DNA of 30,193 bases from Candidatus Saccharimonadia bacterium (GCA_023259925.1 JALRDS010000005.1:1-30193), one strand, 5' to 3'. Positions 1-7,893 are shown, counted from the first letter of the stretch. Made by a program: numbers and translations. The notes: generated by a model not told the origin, from the letters alone.

Positions 1-1
1 G

Positions 2-253
2 ATTGTATTTGCGGGGTTAGCAATACTGTCGCGTGAGTTCGCTTGGGCAAAACGTGCACTGGTGTATGGAAGGGCGAAATATGATGACTGGAATGCTTGG
101 GTGGCTCGACAGCACTGGTCGGTTAAAGCGGTCACATTTACGCTTACTACTATCGTTGTGGTGATTACGATATGGCTTGTTAATGGCTATGGCCTACTCA
201 ATGCATGGCTTGGTTTGGGTCAAGATTGGCTACAGTCGCCTTTGGTCAAATAA
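2..253 (+). CDS. PGPGW-type transmembrane protein, C-terminal part (5' end outside window)
   Basis: The reading frame is open to the left edge, so the start codon lies outside. The visible part begins with IVFAGLAILSREFAWAKRAL, which resembles the conserved core of the PGPGW (TIGR02611-type) small membrane proteins, in which a Gly-Leu-Ala-Ile-Leu stretch is followed by a Glu-Phe-x-Trp-Ala element. A second hydrophobic segment (TFTLTTIVVVITIWLVNGYG) follows and the protein ends 16 codons later. It is an integral membrane protein of unknown function. A strong hairpin terminator follows 16 nt after the stop. A GTG at 62 could be read as a start, but family-like residues continue upstream of it, so I treat the gene as partial. 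Confidence 0.65.
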   Translation: MVFAGLAILSREFAWAKRALVYGRAKYDDWNAWVARQHWSVKAVTFTLTTIVVVITIWLVNGYGLLNAWLGLGQDWLQSPLVK

Positions 254-269
254 TATGGCTGACCATAGT

Positions 270-301
270 AAAATAGCTCCCTGTAGTAAGGGAGCTATTT
301 T
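270..301. terminator. Bidirectional rho-independent terminator
   Basis: A perfect 13-bp inverted repeat (270-282 with 289-301) encloses a 6-nt loop. It has A-runs on the left and T-runs on the right, so it can stop both the PGPGW gene (+) and the RRM gene (-), which converge here. Confidence 0.9.
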
Positions 302-317
302 ATTAACGTGCAATGTA

Positions 318-620
318 TTACCAGCTACGTTGGCGGAATGAGCCACCGTCGTTTGAACGTGGGCGGTCTTCCTTAGGGCGAGCAAGACTCACGTTGATAG
401 TACGACCATCAAGTTCTTTGCCATTTAGCTGATCAACAGCTTTTTGGTTATCGTCATCGCTTTCCATTTCTACGAAACCAAAGCCTTTTGAACGGCCTGA
501 TTCACGGTCGGTGATAACGCGTGCGCTTGCTACTGCACCAATTTGCTCGAAGTGAGCTTTTAGACTATCGTCGGTTGTAGCGTATGCTAGGCTACCGACA
601 AACAAGTTTTGTTGTGCCAT
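318..620 (-). CDS. RRM-domain RNA-binding protein
   Basis: A 100-residue protein made almost wholly of one RNA recognition motif. RNP2 is LFVGSL (residues 6-11) and RNP1 is KGFGFVEM (45-52), with the aromatic residues that stack on RNA bases in place. A short Arg/Ser/Gly-containing tail ends in RQRSW. Bacterial proteins of this size and layout (cyanobacterial Rbp type) bind single-stranded RNA and are often cold- or stress-induced; that role is inferred here. The start is supported by an AGAGGA ribosome-binding site about 6 nt upstream. It is transcribed alone, convergent with the PGPGW gene. Confidence 0.9.
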   Translation of the reverse strand: MAQQNLFVGSLAYATTDDSLKAHFEQIGAVASARVITDRESGRSKGFGFVEMESDDDNQKAVDQLNGKELDGRTINVSLARPKEDRPRSNDGGSFRQRSW

Positions 621-733
621 AGATTTCCTCTATTTGATTACCAATAATTACTCAGATCGACCTTCGAGGTAACAACAATTGGTGAATCATGTCACAACGC
701 CTCTGAACGCTATTATTTAAGCATATTTTAACT

Positions 734-982
734 TTAGTGGAAATAGGTAATTCGAGCTAAAGCAACAATCGCAATTACAATAAAGAAGGCGTTGATTGCT
801 AATGGCTGGTAGGCTTGCTTGATAAATGAAACAATAGCCACTCCAATTGAGCCAAATAACACCAGTAAATGGTAGGTGTAGCTGCTACCGCTAATGTAGC
901 CGAGGCTTAAAAACATGTAAGAGGCTATAACAAGCATAGTTCCTGTCCAGCCCACAATTTCGTATAGTTTTTTTCGTGTCAT
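734..982 (-). CDS. Small three-helix membrane protein, CBU_0592-like
   Basis: 82 residues with three predicted membrane helices (about 8-28, 36-54 and 60-79). The N-terminal pattern, a short basic start followed by IVGWTGTMLVIASYMFLSLG, resembles the CBU_0592-type small membrane proteins; the function is unknown. No ribosome-binding site is visible. An extended -10 box lies 9 nt upstream of the ATG, so the mRNA would have almost no leader. Confidence 0.6.
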   Translation of the reverse strand: MTRKKLYEIVGWTGTMLVIASYMFLSLGYISGSSYTYHLLVLFGSIGVAIVSFIKQAYQPLAINAFFIVIAIVALARITYFH

Positions 983-991
983 TGCATGACG

Positions 992-1000
992 ATTGTATCA
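992..1000 (-). promoter_or_regulatory. Extended -10 promoter of the small membrane protein gene at 734-982
   Basis: Read on the minus strand it is TGA-TACAAT, 9 nt before the ATG. Transcription would begin only a few nucleotides before the start codon. Confidence 0.5.
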
Positions 1001-1006
1001 TGGTGC

Positions 1007-1035
1007 TTGTGTTTTATTAAAAAAGAGTACATACT
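1007..1035 (+). promoter_or_regulatory. Candidate sigma-70 promoter for the structured RNA at 1042
   Basis: TTGTGT (1007-1012) and CATACT (1030-1035) are separated by 17 nt. Both boxes are imperfect. The expected start site, about 1042, coincides with the first base of the outer stem of the RNA. Confidence 0.4.
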
Positions 1036-1041
1036 AGTAAT

Positions 1042-1170
1042 GAACTGGTACGCTACGGGGGTACCCGTCGCTGTTAAACAAACACTTACTAACATCAACA
1101 CCGCGTGCCCCGGGTGGGCGCGTAGCAGTTCAAAACATCACTTGCTACTAAACAGGCAAGTGATGTTTGC
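1042..1170 (+). ncRNA. Candidate structured small RNA of unknown family
   Basis: There is no convincing protein here, but the region folds tightly. An outer stem pairs 1042-1053 with 1120-1131 (11 of 12 positions, one G-G mismatch). It encloses a 5-bp hairpin (1055-1059 with 1064-1068), an unpaired A/C-rich stretch (about 1075-1100) and a 4-bp GCCC/GGGC hairpin (1107-1119). A perfect 13-bp hairpin (1133-1145 with 1156-1168) follows directly and could act as terminator, although its T-tract is short. A -35/-10 pair predicts a start at the first base of the outer stem. I see no SRP, 6S, tmRNA or RNase P signature. It could instead be a tRNA-Ala leader. Confidence 0.45.
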
Positions 1171-1219
1171 GTATAGAGAGTTACTTAGGTAAACTAGTCA
1201 GGTAATTAAAGCACAACTA

Positions 1220-1296
1220 GGGGCATTGGCGCAGTTGGCTAGCGCGCTTCCATGGCATGGAAGAGGTCATCGGTTCGAATCCGATATGCTCCACCA
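1220..1296 (+). tRNA. tRNA-Ala(GGC)
   Basis: Full cloverleaf of 77 nt with an encoded CCA. The acceptor stem GGGGCAT/ATGCTCC has one G-U pair. The anticodon loop ATGGCAT gives anticodon GGC, and the T-loop TTCGAAT and the D-loop GG are normal. Confidence 0.97.
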
Positions 1297-1317
1297 TATA
1301 CTCAAGCTAGACTTGAG

Positions 1318-1824
1318 TTATTTTATTGTAATTGACTCTTCAAGAATCGATACAGTCTTAGACTCAGAAATAAATTCAATCTTTAAGTCGTATCTACCGT
1401 TTGGCACTTGGTCAGCGTTGATGTTCCAGTCAAGGCAGCCTGTACGTGAGTCTATTCCTTTGGTGCTATTTTCTAGTACTAATGAAGTTTTATCGTTTGT
1501 TAAGTTTAGCGTACAGTCACCTTGTTCGGTAGTGTCCACTTTAGCTTTTACTACGAGAGTATCAACTCCATTAAGCTGCTGAATGCTTGGGGTAACGAGA
1601 GTGATGTTTCTCTTGGGTTTTGGTGCTTCTAATTGCTTTGGAGAGGTGAGCGAAGAACCTTTTTCGTTCTTTAGCTCAAACGGCCACAAACGAGCAACGT
1701 TTGCCACTGCTAGGTAGCCGGAAAATACAAATAGTACTAATAAACCTACAACTAGTAACATATTCTTTTTTGACATATTTTTCATGTTCGATTTCAACGC
1801 ACTTAGATTATTTTTACCCATCAT
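1318..1824 (-). CDS. Membrane-anchored extracellular protein with a conserved Cys pair (paralog of 4504-4974)
   Basis: 168 residues. A basic N-terminus leads into one membrane helix (about 22-42), then the motif RLWPF (45-49), a Pro/Lys-rich linker and a compact C-terminal domain. That domain holds Cys104 (QGDC) and Cys130 (TGCLDW), exactly 26 residues apart, and ends in a beta-rich stretch. The same layout, spacing and many of the same residues recur in the protein at 4504-4974, so the two are paralogs. With the domain outside the membrane the cysteines could form a disulfide (inference). The gene is divergent from the FN3 pilin gene. No ribosome-binding site is seen and a TATAGT box lies 7 nt before the ATG. 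The function is not recognised. Confidence 0.7.
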   Translation of the reverse strand: MMGKNNLSALKSNMKNMSKKNMLLVVGLLVLFVFSGYLAVANVARLWPFELKNEKGSSLTSPKQLEAPKPKRNITLVTPSIQQLNGVDTLVVKAKVDTTEQGDCTLNLTNDKTSLVLENSTKGIDSRTGCLDWNINADQVPNGRYDLKIEFISESKTVSILEESITIK

Positions 1825-1879
1825 ATATCACACTATAATAAGTCGAATAAAAAAACACAATCATTATGTCTAAAATCTG

Positions 1880-1908
1880 TTTACCATACATATTGATAAT
1901 GATATACT
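1880..1908 (+). promoter_or_regulatory. Sigma-70-like promoter of the FN3 pilin gene
   Basis: TTTACC (1880-1885) and TATACT (1903-1908) are separated by exactly 17 nt. They lie about 35 nt upstream of the ATG, and an AAGGGG ribosome-binding site sits between. Confidence 0.6.
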
Positions 1909-1942
1909 TATGGTAATTTTAATGGGGTTATAAGGGGTAAAA

Positions 1943-4435
1943 ATGAAAAATATTTTCATACAACTATCTAAAGGCAAAAAACGCTTGCGCGCCTTTACGT
2001 TAGTGGAGCTACTAATAGTCATAGCAGTTATTGGTATTGTGTCGTCTATTGCAACGGTAGTATCTACACAAGTGTTGCGCCAAGCTCGCGACTCTGAACG
2101 TGGCGCAAAGTCTTCTATTGTTGCGAGCTCACTCGAAAAGTACTACGAAAAGAATAACGGGTATCCTTCGGTCGCTGCACTGGTGGGGCAGAACACGAGT
2201 ACGCTAAAGAATAAACTATCTCTCGCAAACCCAAATTCACTCATATTCCCACTTGCTTCTAATACATCAAACGCATCTATCGTGGCGTCCAATCCCAGCC
2301 CTACTCAAATGGCTTATCTAGGGGCAACTAGTAACGCGGCAGCTAATAATCAGTGCCAAACAGATGCAAACGGCTACTGTGATGCATACGAAATTCAGTA
2401 CAATAACGAGACCGACGGGTCTATCGTTGTAATTAAAAGCGCAAATGGCGTAGTAACACCAAGTACGCCACCGCCAGCGGCTCCAAATACCCCTACTGTA
2501 AGCGCAGCCTCACTCAGCGCGTCACAGGTACGCATTACGTCAACAGCGGTAACGTGTGCAACCGGTACTCCGGAATATAAGATCCGCAATGCTCCTACAT
2601 CTGGTGGCCTGCCTGCGTGGTCTACAATTTCATGGGGTACGTCACGCATTAAAGATTACAACCCTGGATCGGATACGGTAGTGTACTTCCAGGCAAATGC
2701 ACGCTGTGTAGAGAGCGGCGTACCAAGCGCAGAAGTACAAAGTAGTATTCAGTCAATGAATATAGGATCTGCTCCAAATACCCCAACGGTGAGTGCGAGT
2801 GCAACAAGTTCAAGTACTATACAACTAACATTTTCATCTTCTGGCGCAACGAGCTACTCGGTATCCGGTGCCGGTTCAGCATCTAGTTGTTCATCGTCTC
2901 CGTGTACCGTTACGGGCCTAGCGGCTAACACAAGCTATACCTTTACGGTTACAGCCAGTAATACGTACGGCACAAGTACTGCCGGTTCGGCAAGTGCTAC
3001 TACCCAGCCACCTGCTTGTGTAGGAGTTTCATCGGCTCCGACTATCTCTGCAGGTTCAGCTACAGCTAACTCAATCTCGGTATCTTGGAGTGCTGTTTCA
3101 GGTGACGCCCCGAAAACCTACTATGTGCATTACGGCACTACATCTTCTACGACTAGTTATGCGGGCTCAACCACCAGTACGTCAATGAATGTCACTGGAC
3201 TATCGAGCGGAACAACCTACTACTTTAGGGTATACGCAGAAAACTGCGGTGGGTTAAATCAAACAGGCTATAGTAATACCGCAAGTGCTACCACTAACAC
3301 TGTTTGTACGCCACCGTCCGCACCAAGCATTAGTGCCGGTAGTCCAACAACCAGTTCGATTACTGTTTCTTGGGGTGGGGTGTCTGGCGCATCTAGCTAT
3401 AGTGTGTACTACGGGACAAACTCAACACCAACTGGGAGCGCCGGATCAACCACTGGTACGTCAATGACTGTAACTGGCTTGTCGAGTAGTCAAACATATT
3501 ACTTCAGGGTAATTACACGTGGTAACCCATCTGGGTGTGACAGTGGCTATAGTAATACAGCGAACGCAACAACGGGATCTAACTGTACGCCACCTGGCGT
3601 CACAACTGGGCTTAACCCATCCGCGCAGTCCTCTACATCTATATCAGTTACGTGGGGTTCTGCCTCAGGCTCTGCACCTATGACATATACCCTATATCAA
3701 AATAATTCACCAGTAGGAAATGTCTCTCCAAACAGTAGCTCTTCTCGAACAGGACTGTCTCCAAACACGACATACAGCTACTACATTGTTGCATCAAATG
3801 GGTGTGGCTCTGCTTCTCAAACGAGCACTGTGAATGAAACAACGCACGGTACAATCAGTCTGAACTCTGGTGGTGTAACTGCATACGCGAATGCAAATGT
3901 CAGTTGGTCATACACCGGGTCGCGGCCTGCGAATTTCTCGTACTCATTAAGTTCGACTGGGCCCTCTCCTAGTGGCTGTACTGGAGTAGGCCAGAGTACC
4001 TCATGTCAATTTAATTATTCTAAATGCACAGGCAGCTCACCTACCATTACTGTGTCTGGTCATGGATCATCTGATAGTGGAACGTACAGTTGGCCGGGTG
4101 CACCTAACAGTCCTGGTACGGCTCTTCAGACAACATTCAGAAACGGTATTAGATTCACCTTTTCGCAAACCGGTCAAACATCGTATACCCAGGGACGTTA
4201 TGTTAGGTGGGATGATCGTGACCAGAACCCTTCTCAGGATATGGCGATTGGTGACAGTCTAAATCCTGGCGACTCGCCGTATACTCTAAATAGTCTTGCT
4301 TCTAATACGCGTTATCGTATTACCCTATACAATGCAAACTGTCGCTATAGGTATTGTGATCATTTGAACAATTGTTCTTCTGAGGGGTACTTAACTCCAT
4401 CGGGATCTTCAATCTCTCCAACTACGAATCCGTAG
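1943..4435 (+). CDS. Prepilin-like surface protein with fibronectin type III repeats
   Basis: 830 residues. The N-terminus has a class III prepilin signal: a basic leader, a predicted cut between Ala17 and Phe18 (Ala instead of the usual Gly at -1), then FTLVELLIVIAVIGIV with the conserved Glu at +5. The hydrophobic helix is followed by a pilin-like stretch (to about 165, with KYYEKNNGYPS), a Pro-rich hinge (about 173-182), an Ig/FN3-like segment (about 183-275) and four FN3-type repeats (about 278-355, 363-452, 457-546, 549-635). A Ser/Thr/Gly/Tyr-rich C-terminal domain (636-830) has several cysteines. The repeats at 363-452 and 457-546 are clearly alike, which suggests tandem duplication. 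Type IV pilus machinery would carry it to the surface as an adhesin or minor pilin (inference). AAGGGG precedes the ATG. Members of the paralog pair at 1318-1824 and 4504-4974 flank it. Confidence 0.85.
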   Translation: MKNIFIQLSKGKKRLRAFTLVELLIVIAVIGIVSSIATVVSTQVLRQARDSERGAKSSIVASSLEKYYEKNNGYPSVAALVGQNTSTLKNKLSLANPNSLIFPLASNTSNASIVASNPSPTQMAYLGATSNAAANNQCQTDANGYCDAYEIQYNNETDGSIVVIKSANGVVTPSTPPPAAPNTPTVSAASLSASQVRITSTAVTCATGTPEYKIRNAPTSGGLPAWSTISWGTSRIKDYNPGSDTVVYFQANARCVESGVPSAEVQSSIQSMNIGSAPNTPTVSASATSSSTIQLTFSSSGATSYSVSGAGSASSCSSSPCTVTGLAANTSYTFTVTASNTYGTSTAGSASATTQPPACVGVSSAPTISAGSATANSISVSWSAVSGDAPKTYYVHYGTTSSTTSYAGSTTSTSMNVTGLSSGTTYYFRVYAENCGGLNQTGYSNTASATTNTVCTPPSAPSISAGSPTTSSITVSWGGVSGASSYSVYYGTNSTPTGSAGSTTGTSMTVTGLSSSQTYYFRVITRGNPSGCDSGYSNTANATTGSNCTPPGVTTGLNPSAQSSTSISVTWGSASGSAPMTYTLYQNNSPVGNVSPNSSSSRTGLSPNTTYSYYIVASNGCGSASQTSTVNETTHGTISLNSGGVTAYANANVSWSYTGSRPANFSYSLSSTGPSPSGCTGVGQSTSCQFNYSKCTGSSPTITVSGHGSSDSGTYSWPGAPNSPGTALQTTFRNGIRFTFSQTGQTSYTQGRYVRWDDRDQNPSQDMAIGDSLNPGDSPYTLNSLASNTRYRITLYNANCRYRYCDHLNNCSSEGYLTPSGSSISPTTNP
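3032..3580 (+). repeat. Two adjacent, recently related FN3-coding repeats
   Basis: About 270 bp each (near 3032-3300 and 3311-3580). The encoded repeats share SAP-x-ISAGS, a VSW strand, a YGT turn, SMxVTGLSS, TYYFRV and GYSNTAxATT in the same order. Confidence 0.7.
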
Positions 4436-4449
4436 TCTGGCATATATGT

Positions 4450-4479
4450 AAAAGATGCGCTTCAGTGAGCGCATCTTTT
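4450..4479. terminator. Bidirectional rho-independent terminator
   Basis: A perfect 12-bp stem (4450-4461 with 4468-4479) with a 6-nt loop, an A-run before and a T-run after. It serves the FN3 pilin gene (+) and the convergent gene at 4504-4974 (-). Confidence 0.92.
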
Positions 4480-4503
4480 AATTGCTAGGTATGTTTGCTA
4501 CGT

Positions 4504-4974
4504 TTACTTTACGATTACTTTCTCACGGATTATTGAAGATTCACTGTCACTTTCAAACTCTATAGTCATGTCGTATGAACCTGGTTCTACGTCTCCAAGA
4601 CCAATATTAAACTCAAGGCATCCGAGAATACCATCTGTTCCAACGGTGCTGTTGCGATATTCGTACTTATTTTCATTATTCTTGAGTGTTAGTAAGCAAT
4701 CGCCTTGGGTAGTCGAGGGTATGTTCGGACGAACGTTTAACACGTCGCCTTGCGTGTATTCGCGTACAAGTGGTTTACGATCGAGCTTGCCCTCGACAAC
4801 TGTTTTAGTATTATCCAGGCCTTTACTGGAGTCTTTCTTCACCGGAAACGGCCAAAGCCCGTTATTGTACGCCGAAAGACCGTAGATGGTTATTCCGGCA
4901 CTTGCCAGTACAATACCGGCTGAAATAATTATTATTTTTGCACGATTATTTGACGGTTTAGTTGTAGGTTCCAT
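4504..4974 (-). CDS. Membrane-anchored extracellular protein with a conserved Cys pair (paralog of 1318-1824)
   Basis: 156 residues: a short basic N-terminus, one membrane helix (about 13-34), the motif GLWPF (39-43), a charged linker and a C-terminal domain with Cys93 (TQGDC) and Cys119 (LGCLEF). The 26-residue Cys spacing is identical to that of the protein at 1318-1824. The segments NST-x-G-x-D and the ending IEF-x-S/D-S-E-S also match. The gene is convergent with the FN3 pilin gene. It has an extended -10 box ending 6 nt before its ATG and no ribosome-binding site, so it is probably leaderless. No known family is recognised. The context suggests a partner of the pilin-like protein (inference). 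Confidence 0.72.
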   Translation of the reverse strand: MEPTTKPSNNRAKIIIISAGIVLASAGITIYGLSAYNNGLWPFPVKKDSSKGLDNTKTVVEGKLDRKPLVREYTQGDVLNVRPNIPSTTQGDCLLTLKNNENKYEYRNSTVGTDGILGCLEFNIGLGDVEPGSYDMTIEFESDSESSIIREKVIVK

Positions 4975-4980
4975 GCCTAT

Positions 4981-4989
4981 ACTTTAGCA
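4981..4989 (-). promoter_or_regulatory. Extended -10 promoter, leaderless, for the gene at 4504-4974
   Basis: On the minus strand it is TGC-TAAAGT, then 6 nt, then ATG. The -10 box is weak (TAAAGT), but the layout matches the other leaderless genes in the window. Confidence 0.5.
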
Positions 4990-5015
4990 TTAGCGTAATA
5001 TTTTTGAAATAACTA

Positions 5016-5024
5016 TGGTATAAT
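5016..5024 (+). promoter_or_regulatory. Extended -10 promoter of typA
   Basis: TGG-TATAAT with no clear -35, which is typical of extended -10 promoters. A ribosome-binding site AGGGAGG at 5048-5054 precedes the TTG start at 5063. Confidence 0.65.
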
Positions 5025-5062
5025 ATAAATCAAAGGAGCCTCCAGCTAGGGAGGTATTTATT

Positions 5063-6883
5063 TTGACTAACCCTACATTCATTCGAAATATTGCTATTAT
5101 TGCACACGTTGACCATGGAAAAACAACCATGGTTGACGGACTATTAAAGCAAAGCAACACGTTCCGTGACAACCAAGCCGAGATGAGCCAAGAGCTCATT
5201 ATGGATTCAGGTGACCAGGAACACGAACGTGGTATTACGATTACCGCTAAGCAAACTTCAATTTTTTACGGTGATTACAAAATCAATATTATCGATACGC
5301 CAGGGCACGCTGATTTTAGCGGTGAAGTAGAACGAACACTTAATATGGCTGACGGTGTTCTATTGGTTGTTGATGCGCAAGAAGGCCCAATGCCGCAAAC
5401 GAAGTTTGTGCTTACAAAAGCACTTGAACTAGGCCTGAAGCCAGTAGTGGTGATTAACAAGATAGATAAGCCGGCGCGCCGAATTAATGAAGTGGAAGAT
5501 GAGCTCGCGGACTTGTTTTTAGAACTTGCAACCGACGACAGTCAGCTGCAGTACCCCGTATACTACGCAATCGGTCGCGAGGCAAAAGCATGGAAATCTG
5601 TGCCAGATAATCCGAGTGAACACGCAGATTTAACGCCGATTTTTGATGCAATTATTAATGATATTCCAGCCCCAACTGTAGATCAATCTGGCCCGCTGCA
5701 ACTATTGGTTACAAGTCTTACGTACGATTCTTTCTTGGGGAAATACGCAATTGGTCGTGTGTCACGTGGTACGGCAACTCGAGGACCGGTAGCGCTTATT
5801 AAGCGCGACGGAACAATTACCTCAAGTAAAATCGAAAAGATATTCGGCTACCGTGGATTAAACAAAGAAGAGATCACCGAAGCGGGAGCGGGTGACATTG
5901 TGGCACTTGTGGGTGTAGCTGATGCGCACATTGGCGAAACTATAGCTGATAAGGATACTCCAGAGGCACTTCCAACTATCGATATTGAAGCGCCAACCAT
6001 TAGTATGTATTTGGGGCCTAACACTAGCCCGTTAAAGGGCAAAGAAGGTGAGTTTAACACCTCTCGCCAAATCGGTGATCGTTTACGTAAAGAGCTTGAA
6101 ACGAATGTGAGTTTACGCGTTAAAGAAGACGGCATAGGCTTCACTGTTTCTGGGCGCGGTGAACTGCACTTGAGCGTACTAATCGAAACCTTGCGACGTG
6201 AAGGTTTTGAATTTGAAGTTGGCCGGCCACAGGTTGTTACTATCGAAGAGGATGGCATAACAAAAGAACCAGTTGAAGAACTGTATATTGAAGTAGGCTC
6301 AGAATTTGTGGGCGCAGTTAGTCAAGAACTAGGCACTCGCCGAGCTGAAATGCGCGGGCAAGAAACCTCGAGTAGCGGCGTGGTGCGCATGGACTATATT
6401 CTACCTACTCGTGCGTTGATTGGGTTGCGTAACATCCTGCTTACCGCGACGAAAGGTACGGTTATTATGAACAGCCTACCACATGGCTACCAACCACTCC
6501 GCGGTAAGTTACCGCAGTCTCGTAATGGCGCACTCATTGCCTTTGAGGCTGGTATAACTACGCCATACGCTTTGCAGGCTGCTGAAAGCCGCGGTGAACT
6601 ATATGTTGGCCCGGCTACAGAAGTGTACGCAGGTATGATTATTGGCTTAAATCGTCGACAAGAAGATATGGAAATAAATGTGTGTAAGGCGAAGCATCTT
6701 ACAAATATGCGCTCAAGTTCAAGTGATGGCGTAGTTCAGCTAACTCCATTCACTGAGTTTAGCTTAGAGCAGTGTATTGATTTCATTGAAGATGATGAGT
6801 TGCTTGAGGTGACACCCAAAAGCTTGCGGCTTCGTAAACGCTACCTCGATGCAAATGAGCGCAAGCGCGCGAACAAGCAATAA
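5063..6883 (+). CDS. typA: Translational GTPase TypA/BipA
   Basis: 606 residues, normal for the family. GTPase motifs are in order: G1 AHVDHGKTT (about 14-22), G2 RGITI, G3 DTPGHADF and G4 NKID. EF-G-like domains II, III and V and the TypA-specific C-terminal domain follow. TypA binds the ribosome at the EF-G site and helps 50S assembly and growth under stress, including cold. The start is a TTG chosen because the strong AGGGAGG lies 8 nt upstream and the protein then begins MTNPTFIRNIAIIAHVDHG, as expected for TypA. It is transcribed alone from an extended -10 promoter. Confidence 0.97.
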   Translation: MTNPTFIRNIAIIAHVDHGKTTMVDGLLKQSNTFRDNQAEMSQELIMDSGDQEHERGITITAKQTSIFYGDYKINIIDTPGHADFSGEVERTLNMADGVLLVVDAQEGPMPQTKFVLTKALELGLKPVVVINKIDKPARRINEVEDELADLFLELATDDSQLQYPVYYAIGREAKAWKSVPDNPSEHADLTPIFDAIINDIPAPTVDQSGPLQLLVTSLTYDSFLGKYAIGRVSRGTATRGPVALIKRDGTITSSKIEKIFGYRGLNKEEITEAGAGDIVALVGVADAHIGETIADKDTPEALPTIDIEAPTISMYLGPNTSPLKGKEGEFNTSRQIGDRLRKELETNVSLRVKEDGIGFTVSGRGELHLSVLIETLRREGFEFEVGRPQVVTIEEDGITKEPVEELYIEVGSEFVGAVSQELGTRRAEMRGQETSSSGVVRMDYILPTRALIGLRNILLTATKGTVIMNSLPHGYQPLRGKLPQSRNGALIAFEAGITTPYALQAAESRGELYVGPATEVYAGMIIGLNRRQEDMEINVCKAKHLTNMRSSSSDGVVQLTPFTEFSLEQCIDFIEDDELLEVTPKSLRLRKRYLDANERKRANKQ

Positions 6884-6889
6884 ATCCTA

Positions 6890-6918
6890 TTGTATCGACA
6901 ACCGTGTAATCATATACT
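6890..6918 (+). promoter_or_regulatory. Possible promoter of the ZIP transporter gene
   Basis: TTGTAT (6890-6895) and TATACT (6913-6918) are separated by 17 nt. This leaves a leader of about 80 nt before the ATG at 7008. The -35 is poor. Confidence 0.4.
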
Positions 6919-7007
6919 AAGGGCAGTAAGTTTACCGTTTTTTCTGAAATATCTTACTCATCTAAACTAGACTATTCATTTTTGATACAAACAACTAAGG
7001 AGAATAT

Positions 7008-7829
7008 ATGCAAGAATTTCTTGTACTTTTAGCGGTAGTTACCGCAGGTAGTTTACTATCGCTTGTTGGTGGACTGTACTTAATTTATGGCAAGCACGGC
7101 ACGAACTCATTACAAAAAGCAGCAGTACCATTTGCTGCAGGAGCACTCTTGGCAGCAGCCTTTCTAGATTTGCTACCTGAGGCAATCGAAATAGACGAGC
7201 CAAGTAAAATGACCATGGCTGCGTTAATCGGGTTTTTGGGATTTTTTGTGCTAGAGCGAAGCATGGGGTGGTTTCATCATCACCATGACGAATCGGTCCA
7301 TGGTGGCCGGTCACAAACAACCACGCTAATTATTATTGGCGACGTGCTGCATAACTTTATTGATGGACTCGCAATTGGTGCAGCGTTCGTGGTCAGTCCT
7401 GTTATTGGTATTATCACCACTTTTGCGGTTGCGGCACACGAAATACCGCAAGAAATTGGTGATTTCGGCCTGTTACTGAGTAAAGGCATAAAGAAGCGCC
7501 GGGTAGTGTTGGTGAATGTCGTAAGCGCGGTGGTGACGGTAGTTGCTGCAGCGTTAATCTATCTTATGGGTGAGGCATTGGTGATTGATCAAGGAATATT
7601 ATTGGCGGTCACTGCTGGATTCTTTATCTATATCGCGGCAAGCGACATCATTCCAACTATCCATGCCGAAAAGAAGCGTAGAACAGCCACCCTCCAAACT
7701 ATCGTTCTTATTGCAGGGGTTGTGATAGTAGGTGTAAGTAGCGCGTTGGCACATAATGTGATTCATGGCTCAGAGAGCCACAGTGAGCAACACGAGTACG
7801 ATAGCGAAGTTCACGCCGACGATCATTAG
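7008..7829 (+). CDS. ZIP family divalent metal transporter
   Basis: 273 residues with about eight membrane helices. The two signature metal-binding helices are present: HNFIDG (115-120) and HEIPQEIGDF (144-153), whose His, Asn, Asp and Glu residues form the binuclear metal site of ZIP proteins. A cytoplasmic loop holds four consecutive histidines (90-93), and the C-terminal tail is rich in His/Asp/Glu (about 250-273). Both fit metal sensing or buffering. ZIP proteins bring zinc, iron or manganese into the cytoplasm; the metal cannot be told from the sequence. A good AAGGAG ribosome-binding site precedes the ATG. Confidence 0.93.
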   Translation: MQEFLVLLAVVTAGSLLSLVGGLYLIYGKHGTNSLQKAAVPFAAGALLAAAFLDLLPEAIEIDEPSKMTMAALIGFLGFFVLERSMGWFHHHHDESVHGGRSQTTTLIIIGDVLHNFIDGLAIGAAFVVSPVIGIITTFAVAAHEIPQEIGDFGLLLSKGIKKRRVVLVNVVSAVVTVVAAALIYLMGEALVIDQGILLAVTAGFFIYIAASDIIPTIHAEKKRRTATLQTIVLIAGVVIVGVSSALAHNVIHGSESHSEQHEYDSEVHADDH

Positions 7830-7853
7830 TAGGTGATGCTCATTTCAATCGCA

Positions 7854-7883
7854 TTGATTCGACGAAGCATGAGCGGTTATACT
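7854..7883 (+). promoter_or_regulatory. Promoter of the trehalase gene
   Basis: TTGATT (7854-7859) and TATACT (7878-7883) with an 18-nt spacer. The ATG is only 10 nt past the -10 box and there is no ribosome-binding site, so the mRNA is leaderless or nearly so. Confidence 0.6.
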
Positions 7884-7893
7884 AACTATAGCT

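Noticed and set aside
1226..1582. A plus-strand frame of 118 codons that starts inside tRNA-Ala
   Set aside because: Its first codons are the tRNA itself, and the rest is antisense to the membrane-anchored gene at 1318-1824. This is a common tRNA artefact.
2395..2649. A minus-strand frame within the FN3 pilin gene
   Set aside because: No promoter or ribosome-binding site is seen, and the pilin frame on the plus strand is clearly coding across it.
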